DNA from: Niveibacterium umoris
GTDB lineage: Bacteria > Pseudomonadota > Gammaproteobacteria > Burkholderiales > Rhodocyclaceae
Direction of reading: 5' to 3'
Assembly: GCF_014197015.1 (NCBI RefSeq)
Contig: NZ_JACIET010000002.1
Span: 620,001 to 684,000 of the forward strand
Length of the DNA: 64,000 nt
Below, one piece after another: positions 33,263 to 45,556 of the stretch. The first letter of the stretch is position 1; each line of letters starts with the position of its first letter. Both the position numbers and the translations under genes were made by a program. The notes under the pieces are model-generated. The model was not told the DNA's origin, did not search any database, and saw nothing but the letters and a program-made list of their open reading frames with translations.

Positions 33263-33754
33263 TCAGTCGTGCGGAACGAAACGCGTAAGCGCGGCGAGCG
33301 CGTCAGAGAGATCGCCCACGACGATTCGCGCAGCAATCGCGAGCATCAGGTTCAGCGGCAGGCCGAAATCTTCCACCCGCTGGCCGTTGCGGTCGAGCGC
33401 GCCGTCTTCCGTCTGGCGCAAGGGGCCGAATCCTTGCGCGACCCGGTCGCGCAGCACCGCGGCGTCCGGCAGGTAGCCGATGACGGGCTTGCCGAGCGCG
33501 CTGGCAAAACCCACCTCGAAGGCGGTGCCCGAGTCCGGCTCCACGCCACGGAAGGACATCAGGTTGGCCATCACCACATCGGCGGCGCGGATCATTGCAA
33601 CGTTCGCCGCATAGATGCCCGCCGCATCGATGGCGTCGCCATCGAGCGGCACCAGTGCCTCATGTCCGTGCGCGGCACACAGGGCGCGTGCGGTGTCGGC
33701 CCAGGCAAGGGCATCGGAGCGGAATACATCGGGGCCGGCGAGATAGAGCTTCAT
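33263..33754 (-). CDS. Nucleoside 2-deoxyribosyltransferase
   Basis: A 163-residue cytosolic protein. I start at the ATG at 33754 ('MKLYLAGPDVF'), which matches the family start; the longer frame adds unconserved residues. The Rossmann-like core has the 'AGPDVF' substrate loop, 'MIRAADVVMANLMSFRG' and the catalytic Glu region 'EPDSGTAFEVGFASALGKPV'. The enzyme exchanges or hydrolyses the base of deoxynucleosides or nucleotides in purine/pyrimidine salvage. It stands alone, with its 5' end facing the chemoreceptor gene. Confidence 0.9.
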   Translation of the reverse strand: MKLYLAGPDVFRSDALAWADTARALCAAHGHEALVPLDGDAIDAAGIYAANVAMIRAADVVMANLMSFRGVEPDSGTAFEVGFASALGKPVIGYLPDAAVLRDRVAQGFGPLRQTEDGALDRNGQRVEDFGLPLNLMLAIAARIVVGDLSDALAALTRFVPHD

Positions 33755-33915
33755 GGCGCAAGCGGGAACGAAAGGCGGCCGCCACTCTAACGCAGGCTGC
33801 GCCGGGTGGTGTCGTCTCCCGCTCAAGCCCGGCGCCCATCAGGCCGTTAACCAGACTCTACCCAGCCCTGCATTGCGCTCTGCAGGGGTGAGCGCCGAAA
33901 GACCGGAGGTCGCCC

Positions 33916-35538
33916 ATGTTCGCCAGACTCAGCTTGAAAACCCGCCTGATGGTGCTCGTCGCGGTCGCCCTGCTCGGCATGCTGTTTCTTGCCGCCCTGC
34001 AGATCGTTCATCTGCGCACGCAGTTGCTCGAAGACCGCAAGCTCACACTGACTTCGGCCGTCGACATCGCCTACAGCGTCGTCGCCGGATTGCAGGCGCG
34101 GGTGGAAAAGGGCGAATTGCAGAAGGATCAGGCGCAGGAACTCGCCAAGCAGGCGCTCAAGTCGATGCGCTACCAGGGCAAGGAATACTTCTACGTCTAC
34201 GACTCGAAGGGCAATGGGGTGGCCCACCCGATCCGGCCGGAATACGAAGGCAAGAGCCACTGGGATCGCAAGGACAAGTCCGGCGTCTACACCGTACGCA
34301 AGATGGTCACCGCCGCGCTCGACAAGAGCGGCTTCACCGATACTCTGACGGTCAAGCCCGGTGGCACCGAACAATTGCCCAAGCTGCAGTACCTGCGCTA
34401 TTTCGAACCCTGGGACTGGGCGATCGGTACCGGCCTCTACGTCGATGACCTCGATGTCGTGTTCCAGCAGGAACTGGTGAAGGTACTGGCGGCGATCGTC
34501 GTGATTCTGGTGCTGGTCGGGCTTGTCGCGACGGCGGTCGTGCGGGCGGTGCTGCGCGACATTGGCGGCGAGCCGGTCAAGGCGGTGGCGGTGATGCGCG
34601 CGGTTGCAAATGGTGACCTCACGGTCAGCCTCGACAATGCGCGCGGCGACAGCCTGCTCGGCGAGCTTGATCGTCTGGTGCGCAAGCTGCATGACGTGAT
34701 CGGTGAGATCGGCGCCGGTGCTGCCCGCGTGACAAGCGCGGCCAAGGAGATCAACACCGCGTCGACCACCGTGGCGGGCGCGGCCGCCGAACAGACCGAC
34801 AGCACCCAATCGATGGCCGCGTCGATGGAGCAGCTGACCGTGTCCATCAATCACATCTCCGACAACGCCACCGAAACCGCGCGCCACGCCAGCGACGCGG
34901 CCGGGCTGGCGAGCGAGGGTAAGGCCCAGGTTTCCGTGGCAGCGGACGACATCGGCACCATGGCGTCGACCTTGGGTGGCGCGGCCGAGCAGGTGCGCGC
35001 GCTGGCAAAGAATGCCGAGGAAGTCTCGCGGATTGCCCAGGTGATCAAGGATATCGCTGGCCAGACCAACCTGCTCGCGCTCAATGCGGCGATCGAGGCG
35101 GCGCGTGCCGGCGAACACGGGCGGGGCTTTGCGGTGGTGGCGGATGAGGTGCGCAAGCTCGCGGCCCGCACCGAAACGGCCACCTCGGAAATCTCGCACG
35201 TCGTCGAGCGCATCCAGCGCGATACGCTGGACGCTGCACAGACCATGGATCACGCGCTGCCGCTGGCCGACAAGGCGCGCGAAGCGGCGGCGACGGCGGC
35301 CGATACGCTGAGCCGGATTGCGGCCGGCGCGCAGGCCGCCGAGGCGCTGGTGCGCGATGTCGCGTCGTCCACGCGGGAACAGAGCCAGGCCAGCAGCCTG
35401 CTCGCGCAGCAAGTGGATCGCATTGCGCACCAGGTCGAGGAAACCGCGGCGGAGATGAGCTCTGCAGCCCAGACTGCGCAGGCGCTGGAACAGACCGCCG
35501 CCGAACTCGACAGCGTGACCTCGCGCTTCCGCGTCTGA
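33916..35538 (+). CDS. Methyl-accepting chemotaxis protein with a single Cache (sCache_2) sensor
   Basis: A 540-residue chemoreceptor. TM1 is at residues ~10-32, then a periplasmic sCache_2 domain with '[20 protein letters not shown]' and '[14 protein letters not shown]', and TM2 near 192-214. A HAMP domain follows ('[14 protein letters not shown]'), then the signalling helix bundle with the highly conserved hairpin '[20 protein letters not shown]' near 390. sCache_2 domains bind small organic acids; the ligand is not readable. No C-terminal CheR-binding pentapeptide is seen. It stands alone. Confidence 0.95.
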   Translation: MFARLSLKTRLMVLVAVALLGMLFLAALQIVHLRTQLLEDRKLTLTSAVDIAYSVVAGLQARVEKGELQKDQAQELAKQALKSMRYQGKEYFYVYDSKGNGVAHPIRPEYEGKSHWDRKDKSGVYTVRKMVTAALDKSGFTDTLTVKPGGTEQLPKLQYLRYFEPWDWAIGTGLYVDDLDVVFQQELVKVLAAIVVILVLVGLVATAVVRAVLRDIGGEPVKAVAVMRAVANGDLTVSLDNARGDSLLGELDRLVRKLHDVIGEIGAGAARVTSAAKEINTASTTVAGAAAEQTDSTQSMAASMEQLTVSINHISDNATETARHASDAAGLASEGKAQVSVAADDIGTMASTLGGAAEQVRALAKNAEEVSRIAQVIKDIAGQTNLLALNAAIEAARAGEHGRGFAVVADEVRKLAARTETATSEISHVVERIQRDTLDAAQTMDHALPLADKAREAAATAADTLSRIAAGAQAAEALVRDVASSTREQSQASSLLAQQVDRIAHQVEETAAEMSSAAQTAQALEQTAAELDSVTSRFRV

Positions 35539-35565
35539 GGCGCGCCGGCGCGCCCCAGCGCGACC

Positions 35566-36132
35566 TCAGTGCGGCATCAGCGCGGGCACGCCGAACAGCC
35601 AGACGTGGCCGTGCATCACCGCACCGGCGGCGATCAGCCCGATCGCTGCCGCCTTGAGGTCGGCGCCCAGTGCGGGCGTTACCGTGGCGCGCTTGCGGAA
35701 GACGACAGCCACGATCAGCGCAAACGCCGAATAGGCCGCGAAGCAGCCGAAGAGCACGGTTTCCCGCAAGCCGCCGTTGGCGAACAGATGCGTCAATGAC
35801 CAGATCAGCACGCCGATCACCATCGGGTGATGCAGGCGTGCTCGCAGGTAGCCGGGGAAATTGAACCCGCCCGCGACGAACAGGATCAGCGCCAGCGTGT
35901 TCGTCCACGGCGCCAGCATCCAGGCCAGCGGACTTGGCGCAAATACCGCCGTAGCGGGGGCCTGCGCCCAGTTCATGCCGACCAGTACCAGACCCGCAAG
36001 CGACAAGAGCGAATGCACGCCGCGCCACGCGTTGACCCCGATGCGACCGACGATCTGCTGACGCATCGGTGGCAGCACGCTCGACAGGTGGGCGACGAAG
36101 AACAGGGTCAGGCCAAGGTAGATGGGGGTCAT
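35566..36132 (-). CDS. nnrU: NnrU family membrane protein
   Basis: 188 residues from the ATG at 36132 ('MTPIYLGLTLFFVAHLSSVL'); the longer frame upstream has no membrane start. Five to six hydrophobic segments and the motifs 'HPMVIGVLIWSLTHLFANG' and 'HGHVWLFGV' are typical of NnrU, a membrane protein linked to nitric-oxide and nitrite reduction in denitrifiers. No denitrification gene adjoins it here. It is a standalone gene, read toward the chemoreceptor. Confidence 0.85.
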   Translation of the reverse strand: MTPIYLGLTLFFVAHLSSVLPPMRQQIVGRIGVNAWRGVHSLLSLAGLVLVGMNWAQAPATAVFAPSPLAWMLAPWTNTLALILFVAGGFNFPGYLRARLHHPMVIGVLIWSLTHLFANGGLRETVLFGCFAAYSAFALIVAVVFRKRATVTPALGADLKAAAIGLIAAGAVMHGHVWLFGVPALMPH

Positions 36133-36397
36133 GGGGGCTCCGGCAGCGGCGAGTGACGATGGCCTATGCTGCGCCCGAGCAGGGCGACCGACAAGGCCCC
36201 GTGCGGGCGAGCTACCACCCGAATGCCGGCGCCCGGCAGCTTGCGCCGCCGCCACACAAGTCCCTGAATCCTCAGGATTCTTGACAATTTTGCAGGGTCG
36301 CAACAAACTGCCACCCCTTGCGCCGCTTTGACCTCAGCTTGCTGGGCGCCGACCCCGACCGGGCCGAAATCAGCTAAAGCGAGACGCGTTTCACAAG

Positions 36398-36437
36398 AAC
36401 CCGTTCCGCCGCCGAGGCCGAACGGGTTTTCTGTTTT
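36398..36437 (+). terminator. Intrinsic terminator upstream of the PaiB-like gene; possible end of a small RNA
   Basis: Stem AACCCGTTC (36398-36406) and GAACGGGTT (36420-36428) with a 13-nt loop and a T-rich tail (TTCTGTTTT). It lies only 11 bp before the next ATG and no + strand gene precedes it; a TTGACA box at 36278-36283 is upstream. It could end a ~130-nt transcript or attenuate the next gene. Confidence 0.7.
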
Positions 36438-36447
36438 CAGGGCCGCG

Positions 36448-37068
36448 ATGACGCTCTACGTTCCCGACCACTTTGCCGCACCGGACCGCGACGCGATCGT
36501 TCAACTGATCGCGCAGCACCCGTTTGCCACGCTGATCAGCGTGGCTGGCGGCGAACCGGTGATTACCCATCTGCCGCTGGTGGCCGACGCCACCGGCACG
36601 CTGGTCGGGCATGTGGCGCGTGCCAATCCGCACGCCGCGCTGTTAGCTGAAGGCGCCACCGTTACCGCGGTGTTCCACGGCCCGCATGTGTATGTGTCAC
36701 CGACCTGGTACGAACAGGCCGGCGTGCCGACCTGGAATTACGCGACGGTGCATGTGCATGCCAAGGTGCGCGTGATCGACGGCGAGGCCGCGCAGGCAAT
36801 GCTCGACCACCTGGTCGATACCTTCGACCCCGATCCGCTCGGCGAGGCGGGTACGCGGCACATGCGGCGAGATGAGCGCGCCGGCATGCTGGCCCACATC
36901 CACTGCTTCGCGCTTGAGATGCAGCGCGTCGAGGCCAAGTTCAAGCTGTCGCAGAACAAGTCGCCGGCCGATCGACTGCGCGTCGTCAGCGCCCTCGGCC
37001 AGCAGGACAACCCGGACGCTGACGCCATCGCCAGCCTGATGATGAACACCCTGATGCAGAGCCGCTGA
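36448..37068 (+). CDS. FMN-binding split-barrel protein of the PaiB family
   Basis: 206 residues from ATG 36448; the ATG lies 11 bp after a terminator hairpin, so initiation may depend on that structure. Sequence: '[14 protein letters not shown]', '[13 protein letters not shown]', '[14 protein letters not shown]', '[16 protein letters not shown]', '[19 protein letters not shown]', all PaiB hallmarks. PaiB-like proteins have an FMN-binding split beta-barrel and were described in Bacillus as negative regulators; the role in proteobacteria is uncertain, and an oxidoreductase or quencher role is possible. It is followed by metH 71 bp downstream on the same strand, but nothing else connects them. 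Confidence 0.88.
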   Translation: MTLYVPDHFAAPDRDAIVQLIAQHPFATLISVAGGEPVITHLPLVADATGTLVGHVARANPHAALLAEGATVTAVFHGPHVYVSPTWYEQAGVPTWNYATVHVHAKVRVIDGEAAQAMLDHLVDTFDPDPLGEAGTRHMRRDERAGMLAHIHCFALEMQRVEAKFKLSQNKSPADRLRVVSALGQQDNPDADAIASLMMNTLMQSR

Positions 37069-37139
37069 CGCGCCTTCTGCCCCCCAAGATTTCGGCATTG
37101 CCGCCGCACACCGGCGATGCGACACGACAGACGAGAACG

Positions 37140-40817
<3,678 letters not shown>

Positions 40818-40922
40818 CGGTCCTAGCCTTTTAAGCTTCTGCGTCGACAATATTGACATCGGAAACTTCGACACCGGATTCGACAAACGGTATCCCTTCC
40901 ATTGTTCCCATCGCGCAATGCA

Positions 40923-40937
40923 TGGTGCATATATTGC
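40923..40937 (+). promoter_or_regulatory. Candidate sigma-54 promoter of the PEP-CTERM gene
   Basis: TGGTGCATATATTGC keeps the -24 GG and -12 GC with exact sigma-54 spacing (consensus TGGCACG-N4-TTGC). A start near 40949 would leave a 23-nt leader with an AGGGGGA ribosome-binding site before ATG 40972. PEP-CTERM genes are known to be controlled by RpoN with PrsK/PrsR in floc-forming betaproteobacteria. Confidence 0.5.
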
Positions 40938-40971
40938 TTTGTGGCATCACGCACTTAACCAAGGGGGATAT

Positions 40972-41706
40972 ATGCGAAGCGCGTTCTTAGCAATGATCGT
41001 GTTGATCTGGTGTGGCATCTCCGTAAATGCGAAGGCAGATGTATTGAACGGCAATTTTCAAGGCCACGAGTCGGATTGGAAGCAGGACGGGCTTTTGCGC
41101 CAGATAGTGGAGTGGGAAGGAAGCGGTAGCAACCCCGCAGGGTGGATTCGGCGCAACCCGAGTTCAATCGTTTCGGTCGAACTGTTGGAAACACATCTCG
41201 GCCTAAGTGCTGGGGCCTTTGCCGCGTCGGGTTCCACAACAGCGCCTTCTCAAGGCGCTGCGATCAGGCAAGCCATTGAGGCAAAGGCCGGAGACTCCAT
41301 CAATTTTGACTTCAAGTTTTGGAGCGGGGAACCTAGCGATCGCGGCGCCACGTATCACGACTTCGCCTTCGCGACACTGTCTTCGCTCAGTCACGGTCAG
41401 TTGGTGAAGACACTCGTTGACTCAACAAGTCCGTTACTCGTTTCGAAGACAGTCAGTGCATTTGGCGAAAACTATTACGGCCGGACGCCGTGGCTCCACA
41501 CGACGATGGTTGTGCCAGAGACTGGTACCTGGACGGTTGGATTTGGCGTGATTGAGGGGGGCGATCTTGCCAATGCGTCGTCTGTCTTCATCGACAACGT
41601 TTCGCTCGTTGCGGCACCGGTTCCCGAACCAAGCGCCGCATTAATGCTCCTTTGCGGCGGCGCTTTGATTGGCGGTTTCGCTGCCAAGAGGAAGGAGCAA
41701 GGGTAG
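40972..41706 (+). CDS. PEP-CTERM sorting-domain exported protein
   Basis: 244 residues from ATG 40972 with a strong AGGGGGA box. Signal peptide ~1-23 ('MIVLIWCGISVNAKA'). The mature part starts 'DVLNGNFQGHESDW', a domain with the look of carbohydrate-binding or jelly-roll folds in PEP-CTERM proteins. It ends with VPEPSAALML, a hydrophobic helix, and 'FAAKRKEQG', the exosortase recognition tail. It would be cleaved and anchored or released by an exosortase and contribute to exopolysaccharide matrix or flocs. No exosortase gene is in the window. Probable sigma-54 control. Confidence 0.88.
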   Translation: MRSAFLAMIVLIWCGISVNAKADVLNGNFQGHESDWKQDGLLRQIVEWEGSGSNPAGWIRRNPSSIVSVELLETHLGLSAGAFAASGSTTAPSQGAAIRQAIEAKAGDSINFDFKFWSGEPSDRGATYHDFAFATLSSLSHGQLVKTLVDSTSPLLVSKTVSAFGENYYGRTPWLHTTMVVPETGTWTVGFGVIEGGDLANASSVFIDNVSLVAAPVPEPSAALMLLCGGALIGGFAAKRKEQG

Positions 41707-41930
41707 CGCAGCGCGTTGCTCCCTCAAAGAAACCAAGGGGCCGTAGGGCTGATTGGCGAGGCCCTACTGCCCGAAGGGCTTGTGGTCAACCCGCGTTCGC
41801 CACCGGCAAGATCGGGACCATCCCCTCAGGCCCAGTCCATCGTTAAACGCCCTGCGTTTGACCGGGTCGATTGGTCGACGGGCACGCGACGGATAGACTC
41901 GCGGCATTGATTCCTTATCAGGAGCTTTTC

Positions 41931-42758
41931 ATGCCGCGTCATGGCCGTCGTGTTGGTTCATTGTTGAGCGTCTTGCTGGCTTGCGCCCTGTCGTGCCTCG
42001 GGCTGGCTTCGATGCCTGCGCTGGCGGAAACGGACCTCGGTTCGCTCGACATGCTCAGCGGCGCCGGTGACGCCTCGCCAGTGCCACAGGGCCTGGTGCT
42101 GGGGGGTGTGTTCATCGGGTCGAATGCCCGCTATCAGGGGCAGGACGATACGGCGCTGCTGATCCCGGGTGCGGTGTATTTTGGCGAGCGCTTCATGTAC
42201 CTCGGCGATCGGGCGCGCTACTACTTCCGTCGCGATGGCGGCTTTGCGGCATTTGCATACGGCCGTGTGCGCTTCGGAAATCTGGACCCGGCCGAGGTGC
42301 CGGAGCTCGCCGGCATGAAGAAGCGCGAGTGGGAGCCGGAGGCGGGCATCGGCGCCAACCTGATCACGCCCTATGCGCTGCTGACCATGCGCGCGGCCAC
42401 CGACATCAGCGGAACCAGCAAGGGGCAGGAGTGCCTGCTGTGGTCGGACTTTCCGGTCGTGCGTGATCGCCTGCTGGTGATGCCCGGACTTGGCGTGCTG
42501 TGGCGTTCCAGCAAGCTTGCCAACTACTACTTTGGCGGCGTTTCGGCCGAAGAGGCGCGGCCCGGCCGGCCGCAGCACGACACCGGTGCGACCTGGTCGC
42601 CGATGGTGAGTCTGGTCACCACCTATCGCTTTGACCGCCACTGGATGGCAACCCTGACGGGCAACGTCGAGTTCTTCGACAGCGGCACCGCGCAGAGCCC
42701 GATCGTCGGGCACGACAACGAGGTGACGGTGATCGCGGGCGTCGGCTACGTCTGGTAG
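41931..42758 (+). CDS. MipA/OmpV family outer-membrane protein
   Basis: 275 residues from ATG 41931, preceded by AGGAG. Signal peptide of ~35 residues ending 'SMPALAET'. The mature chain is a beta barrel with alternating strands such as 'GLVLGGVFIGSNARYQGQDD', 'AFAYGRVRFGN', 'WEPEAGIGANL' and a C-terminal 'NEVTVIAGVGYVW' ending in an aromatic residue for outer-membrane assembly. MipA proteins scaffold murein hydrolases and synthases; many homologues are only known as outer-membrane antigens. No operon partner is visible. Confidence 0.85.
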   Translation: MPRHGRRVGSLLSVLLACALSCLGLASMPALAETDLGSLDMLSGAGDASPVPQGLVLGGVFIGSNARYQGQDDTALLIPGAVYFGERFMYLGDRARYYFRRDGGFAAFAYGRVRFGNLDPAEVPELAGMKKREWEPEAGIGANLITPYALLTMRAATDISGTSKGQECLLWSDFPVVRDRLLVMPGLGVLWRSSKLANYYFGGVSAEEARPGRPQHDTGATWSPMVSLVTTYRFDRHWMATLTGNVEFFDSGTAQSPIVGHDNEVTVIAGVGYVW

Positions 42759-42890
42759 TCCGGCGTGTGGCAGCGTGCTGGCGCGCTGTGACGATTGTTC
42801 ACCGCTTAGACGCAGCGCAGGCTGGCGAAAGACGCTCCGCGGTCAGATAATTCGGGCAGCACACAATCTTCCCGCTGTACCCGATCTGTC

Positions 42891-43247
42891 ATGAACAACC
42901 CCGCCGTCGCCAGCCAGGAACGCCGCCAGCATGCCCGCAAGGCTTTCCACAGCGTGGCCTACGTCCTGCTGACGGGGCGGCAGCCGATCGCGGTGCGCAC
43001 CCTGGACATCAGCCCCGGCGGCATGGCCATCGTCGCACCGGCCAACCCGCCGGCGAAGATGAACTGCAAGATCCGGATTTCCTTGCCGGTCAAACTGCGC
43101 GCGCCGACCGTGGTCGAGATCCAGGCGACCGTGTTGCACAGCGTGCTGAGCCGGCGCGAGAACGGTTTCAAGGTGGGGCTGCATTTCGTCCATCCGGCGC
43201 CCGAAGCGAAGCAGGCCATCGCGGCTTTCCTCAGCGCACCGGGCTGA
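42891..43247 (+). CDS. PilZ domain cyclic-di-GMP receptor
   Basis: A 118-residue single-domain protein. The c-di-GMP-binding motifs are both visible: 'ERRQHARKAF' supplies the RxxxR-like arginines and 'DISPGGMAI' the (D/N)xSxxG loop. The rest is a beta barrel with a C-terminal helix. It would sense c-di-GMP and act on a partner in motility or biofilm formation. It is followed 75 bp downstream by a GAF-domain protein on the same strand. Ribosome-binding signal is weak, but no competing start exists. Confidence 0.9.
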   Translation: MNNPAVASQERRQHARKAFHSVAYVLLTGRQPIAVRTLDISPGGMAIVAPANPPAKMNCKIRISLPVKLRAPTVVEIQATVLHSVLSRRENGFKVGLHFVHPAPEAKQAIAAFLSAPG

Positions 43248-43322
43248 TCGCAACCTCGCCCGGTTGCTTTCGTGTCATGCTTGGCGGGCCAACCGGCCGC
43301 CTTGTCCGACAGGAGCCCGGCG

Positions 43323-43826
43323 ATGACCAAAGACCCCGAACTGCGTAACGATGACTGGCCGGCCAGTCGTCTGCTGCGCATATCCGAAATCACGGCTGAT
43401 TTTCGCGGCGCCCGCTACCTCCAGGCGCTGGTGCTGGCGCTTGCACGCGTGCTGCAGGTGCGCTTTGCGATGATCGCGGTGCGGCGCGAAGGCCGCGAAC
43501 ACGCCCAGGTGCTCGCGATCGCCGACGGCGAAGACCTTTCCCAGCCGTTTCGTTACCTTACCCGCGAACTGCCGTGCCATACGGTGCTGGGCGGCGAGGC
43601 GGTGAGCGTGCCGTGCAACATCGTCGAGCTCTACCCCGGCGCGAATGAAATCGAGGCCTACGTCGGCCAGCCGCTCAAGGGGCGCGATGGCGCGGTGATC
43701 GGCCTGCTTGCGGTGGAGCATACTGCGCCGATTACGTCCGCAGCCGGGATGGCTCGGGTGCTGCGCGCGCTGGCAGGGCGCACCGCCGCCGAAATCGAGG
43801 GCGAGCCGGATCTGCTGCGCGCCTGA
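43323..43826 (+). CDS. GAF domain protein
   Basis: 167 residues from ATG 43323, with AGGAG 8 bp upstream. One GAF domain covers nearly all of it: 'RYLQALVLALARVLQVRFAM', 'ALADGED...LPCHTVLGGEAV', 'EAYVGQPLKGRDGAVIGLLAVEH'. The Cys in 'ELPCHTVLGG' is a position used for ligands or redox in some GAF domains. It has no output domain, so it may act as a stand-alone sensor or partner of a PAS/GGDEF protein. Proximity to the PilZ gene is a weak hint of c-di-GMP signalling. Confidence 0.82.
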   Translation: MTKDPELRNDDWPASRLLRISEITADFRGARYLQALVLALARVLQVRFAMIAVRREGREHAQVLAIADGEDLSQPFRYLTRELPCHTVLGGEAVSVPCNIVELYPGANEIEAYVGQPLKGRDGAVIGLLAVEHTAPITSAAGMARVLRALAGRTAAEIEGEPDLLRA

Positions 43827-43948
43827 ACTGCGGCAAAACGCTCAAGCTGCGCTTGAACCGGACGATAAATCGCCACTAGCTCGATCAAACCGGCAGTCGG
43901 CGCCCCGCTGCGTCGCTGCGTTCTCAGTCCGACACGAAGGAGTACACC

Positions 43949-44707
43949 ATGCGCCGCACCCTTCTGCTGCTGTTGTTGTGCTGGTTTTCGCAGGCGAACG
44001 CTGCACCGCTCGAGCTGAGCACCCTCGGCCAGTCGGCCACCAAAGGCAAATACGATCCCGCGGATACCGCCCGGCCCGGCGTGTGCATCGAGATCATCCA
44101 GGCGCTGATGCATGTGGACCCCGATCTGAAGATCTCCGGACAGAATCAGTTGAAGCCACTGCCGGAGGTTGAAGCAGCACTGACCGAGGGGCGCATCGAT
44201 CTGTTCGTCGGCCTGATCCGCACGCCCGAGCGCGAGGCGAAGTTCGACTTCCTCGAACCGAAGGTCTTCAGTTTCCAGCACAAGATCGCGGTAAAGGCCG
44301 CCGACAAGGGCCTCAAGATCGCGAGCTTCGACGACCTGCGCAAGCTCGACGGCACCATCGCCACCACGCAGGGCACCGCTTACGTCGCGTTCCTCGAGAA
44401 GCAAGGCGGCCTGAAGATCGACGCCGGCAGCAAGGACCCGGCGAGCATCCTCAAGAAGCTCACGCTGGGCGTGAACAACGTGCGCTTTTACTACCAGGCC
44501 GATCTCAACCTGATCGACTACATTGCCGAGGCGAACCTCAAGGACCTGGTGGTGATCCTGCCGCATTCCTTCAAGGACGACGCACAGTACCTTGCGGTAT
44601 CGAAACAACTCGCGGCGCCGGCGCGCAAGCGGCTGGTCGCGGCTTTGGAAAAACTGGACAAGAGTGGTGAGCTCAAGCGCATCTACGCGCGCTACGTGCC
44701 CGACTGA
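43949..44707 (+). CDS. Periplasmic substrate-binding protein, family 3 (amino-acid type)
   Basis: 252 residues with a good AAGGAG box. Signal peptide ~1-18 ('LLLLLLCWFSQANA'). The mature protein has the two-lobe SBP_bac_3 pattern: 'PGVCIEIIQALMHVDPDL', 'GRIDLFVGLIRTPEREAKF', 'TIATTQGTAYVAFLE', 'LEKLDKSGELKRIYARY'. No ABC permease or ATPase gene follows; instead a paralogous binding-protein gene overlaps its end. Such orphan binding proteins can feed a distant transporter or a sensor. Substrate unknown. Confidence 0.9.
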   Translation: MRRTLLLLLLCWFSQANAAPLELSTLGQSATKGKYDPADTARPGVCIEIIQALMHVDPDLKISGQNQLKPLPEVEAALTEGRIDLFVGLIRTPEREAKFDFLEPKVFSFQHKIAVKAADKGLKIASFDDLRKLDGTIATTQGTAYVAFLEKQGGLKIDAGSKDPASILKKLTLGVNNVRFYYQADLNLIDYIAEANLKDLVVILPHSFKDDAQYLAVSKQLAAPARKRLVAALEKLDKSGELKRIYARYVPD

Positions 44708-45506
44708 GCCAGGCAGCCGGTTCAGCACGATCCGGCGGCTTGCGCTGGCCGGCGCCCTGGCGGTGCTCGCGAGCGGCGCGGCCAGCGCCGCTGCCACAAC
44801 GGTGCTGCGGACCGCTGCGCAACTGCACTCCGAACCGAAGTTCGTCGAGCAGCGTGACGGCGTAACCGGCCTGTGTGTCGATATCCTGCGCGCGCTCGAA
44901 AATGTCGATGGCGGTCTGCGCTTCTCCGGCACCGACGACTGGATGCCACTGGCGCGCATCGAAAAGCTGCTCGAAGTCGGTGCCCTCGATGTGTCCTGCG
45001 GCCAGCAGATCACGCCCTCGCGCCAGGCGCATTTCACGATCCCGCCGGTCGTGTTGTTCACGGTGAATTGGCAGCTCGCGGTGAGAGCCAACGACACAGT
45101 GCGCGTCAATGACTGGGACGACGTCAGAAGGCTGGGGGACGAAGGCATCGTGCTGGTGAATTTCGGCTTTGGTGCGGCGACCCGGCTCGCCGCGATGCCC
45201 GGGCTGAAAGTGGATTCGAGCGGGCGCGAGAGCGGCGAAAACCTGCTGAAGCTGCTCGCCGGGCGTGGCCGCTTTTTCTACTACCGCAGCCCCGGCTTCA
45301 AGGACGAACTGCGACCCTTCAAGGGGCGAGTGAAAGTCCTGCCGGCGGTGATGGACAGCACGCCGTACTACCTGCTGGTCGGTCGTCATGTGTCGGCGCC
45401 CGTTTCCGAGCGCATCGCGGCCGGCCTTCACACGCTTGAGCGCAGCGGCGAACTGCGGCGTCTCTTTCTGCGCTGGGGCGACGACGGCCTCGCGCCGAGC
45501 AAATGA
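44664..45506 (+). CDS. Paralogous periplasmic substrate-binding protein with an unclear start codon
   Basis: The mature domain starts after a signal peptide 'TIRRLALAGALAVLASGAASA' and again has the SBP_bac_3 pattern ('VTGLCVDILRALENVD', 'GALDVSCGQQITPSRQAHF', 'RIAAGLHTLERSGELRRLF'). It is a diverged copy of the preceding gene. There is no ATG, GTG or TTG next to the signal peptide; the nearest is GTG 44664, inside the upstream gene, which gives a long N-terminal region. An ATC at about 44731 would fit the signal peptide better. Both remain possible. No transporter partner is present. Confidence 0.75.
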   Translation: MVSSSASTRATCPTEPGSRFSTIRRLALAGALAVLASGAASAAATTVLRTAAQLHSEPKFVEQRDGVTGLCVDILRALENVDGGLRFSGTDDWMPLARIEKLLEVGALDVSCGQQITPSRQAHFTIPPVVLFTVNWQLAVRANDTVRVNDWDDVRRLGDEGIVLVNFGFGAATRLAAMPGLKVDSSGRESGENLLKLLAGRGRFFYYRSPGFKDELRPFKGRVKVLPAVMDSTPYYLLVGRHVSAPVSERIAAGLHTLERSGELRRLFLRWGDDGLAPSK

Positions 45507-45507
45507 A

Positions 45508-45529
45508 AACCGCCCCTTGCGGGGCGGTT
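45508..45529 (-). terminator. Terminator between convergent genes
   Basis: AACCGCCCC and GGGGCGGTT with a 4-nt loop. On the minus strand it is followed by TTTTCATTT and so ends the phytase-like gene; on the + strand the T-run is absent. Confidence 0.8.
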
Positions 45530-45556
45530 GGAGCCAAGACTTGAAGCAGCTTCGAA

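Noticed and set aside
33847-35430. A 527-codon open frame antisense to the chemoreceptor
   Set aside because: Shadow of a high-GC coding region; the chemoreceptor has conserved motifs in the correct strand.
37069-37139. Cobalamin or SAH riboswitch ahead of metH
   Set aside because: The 71-bp gap is too short for a cobalamin riboswitch, and no B12-box or SAH-type consensus was seen.
41743-41767. Hairpin GTAGGGC/GCCCTAC after the PEP-CTERM gene as a terminator
   Set aside because: The loop is long and no T-run follows on either strand.
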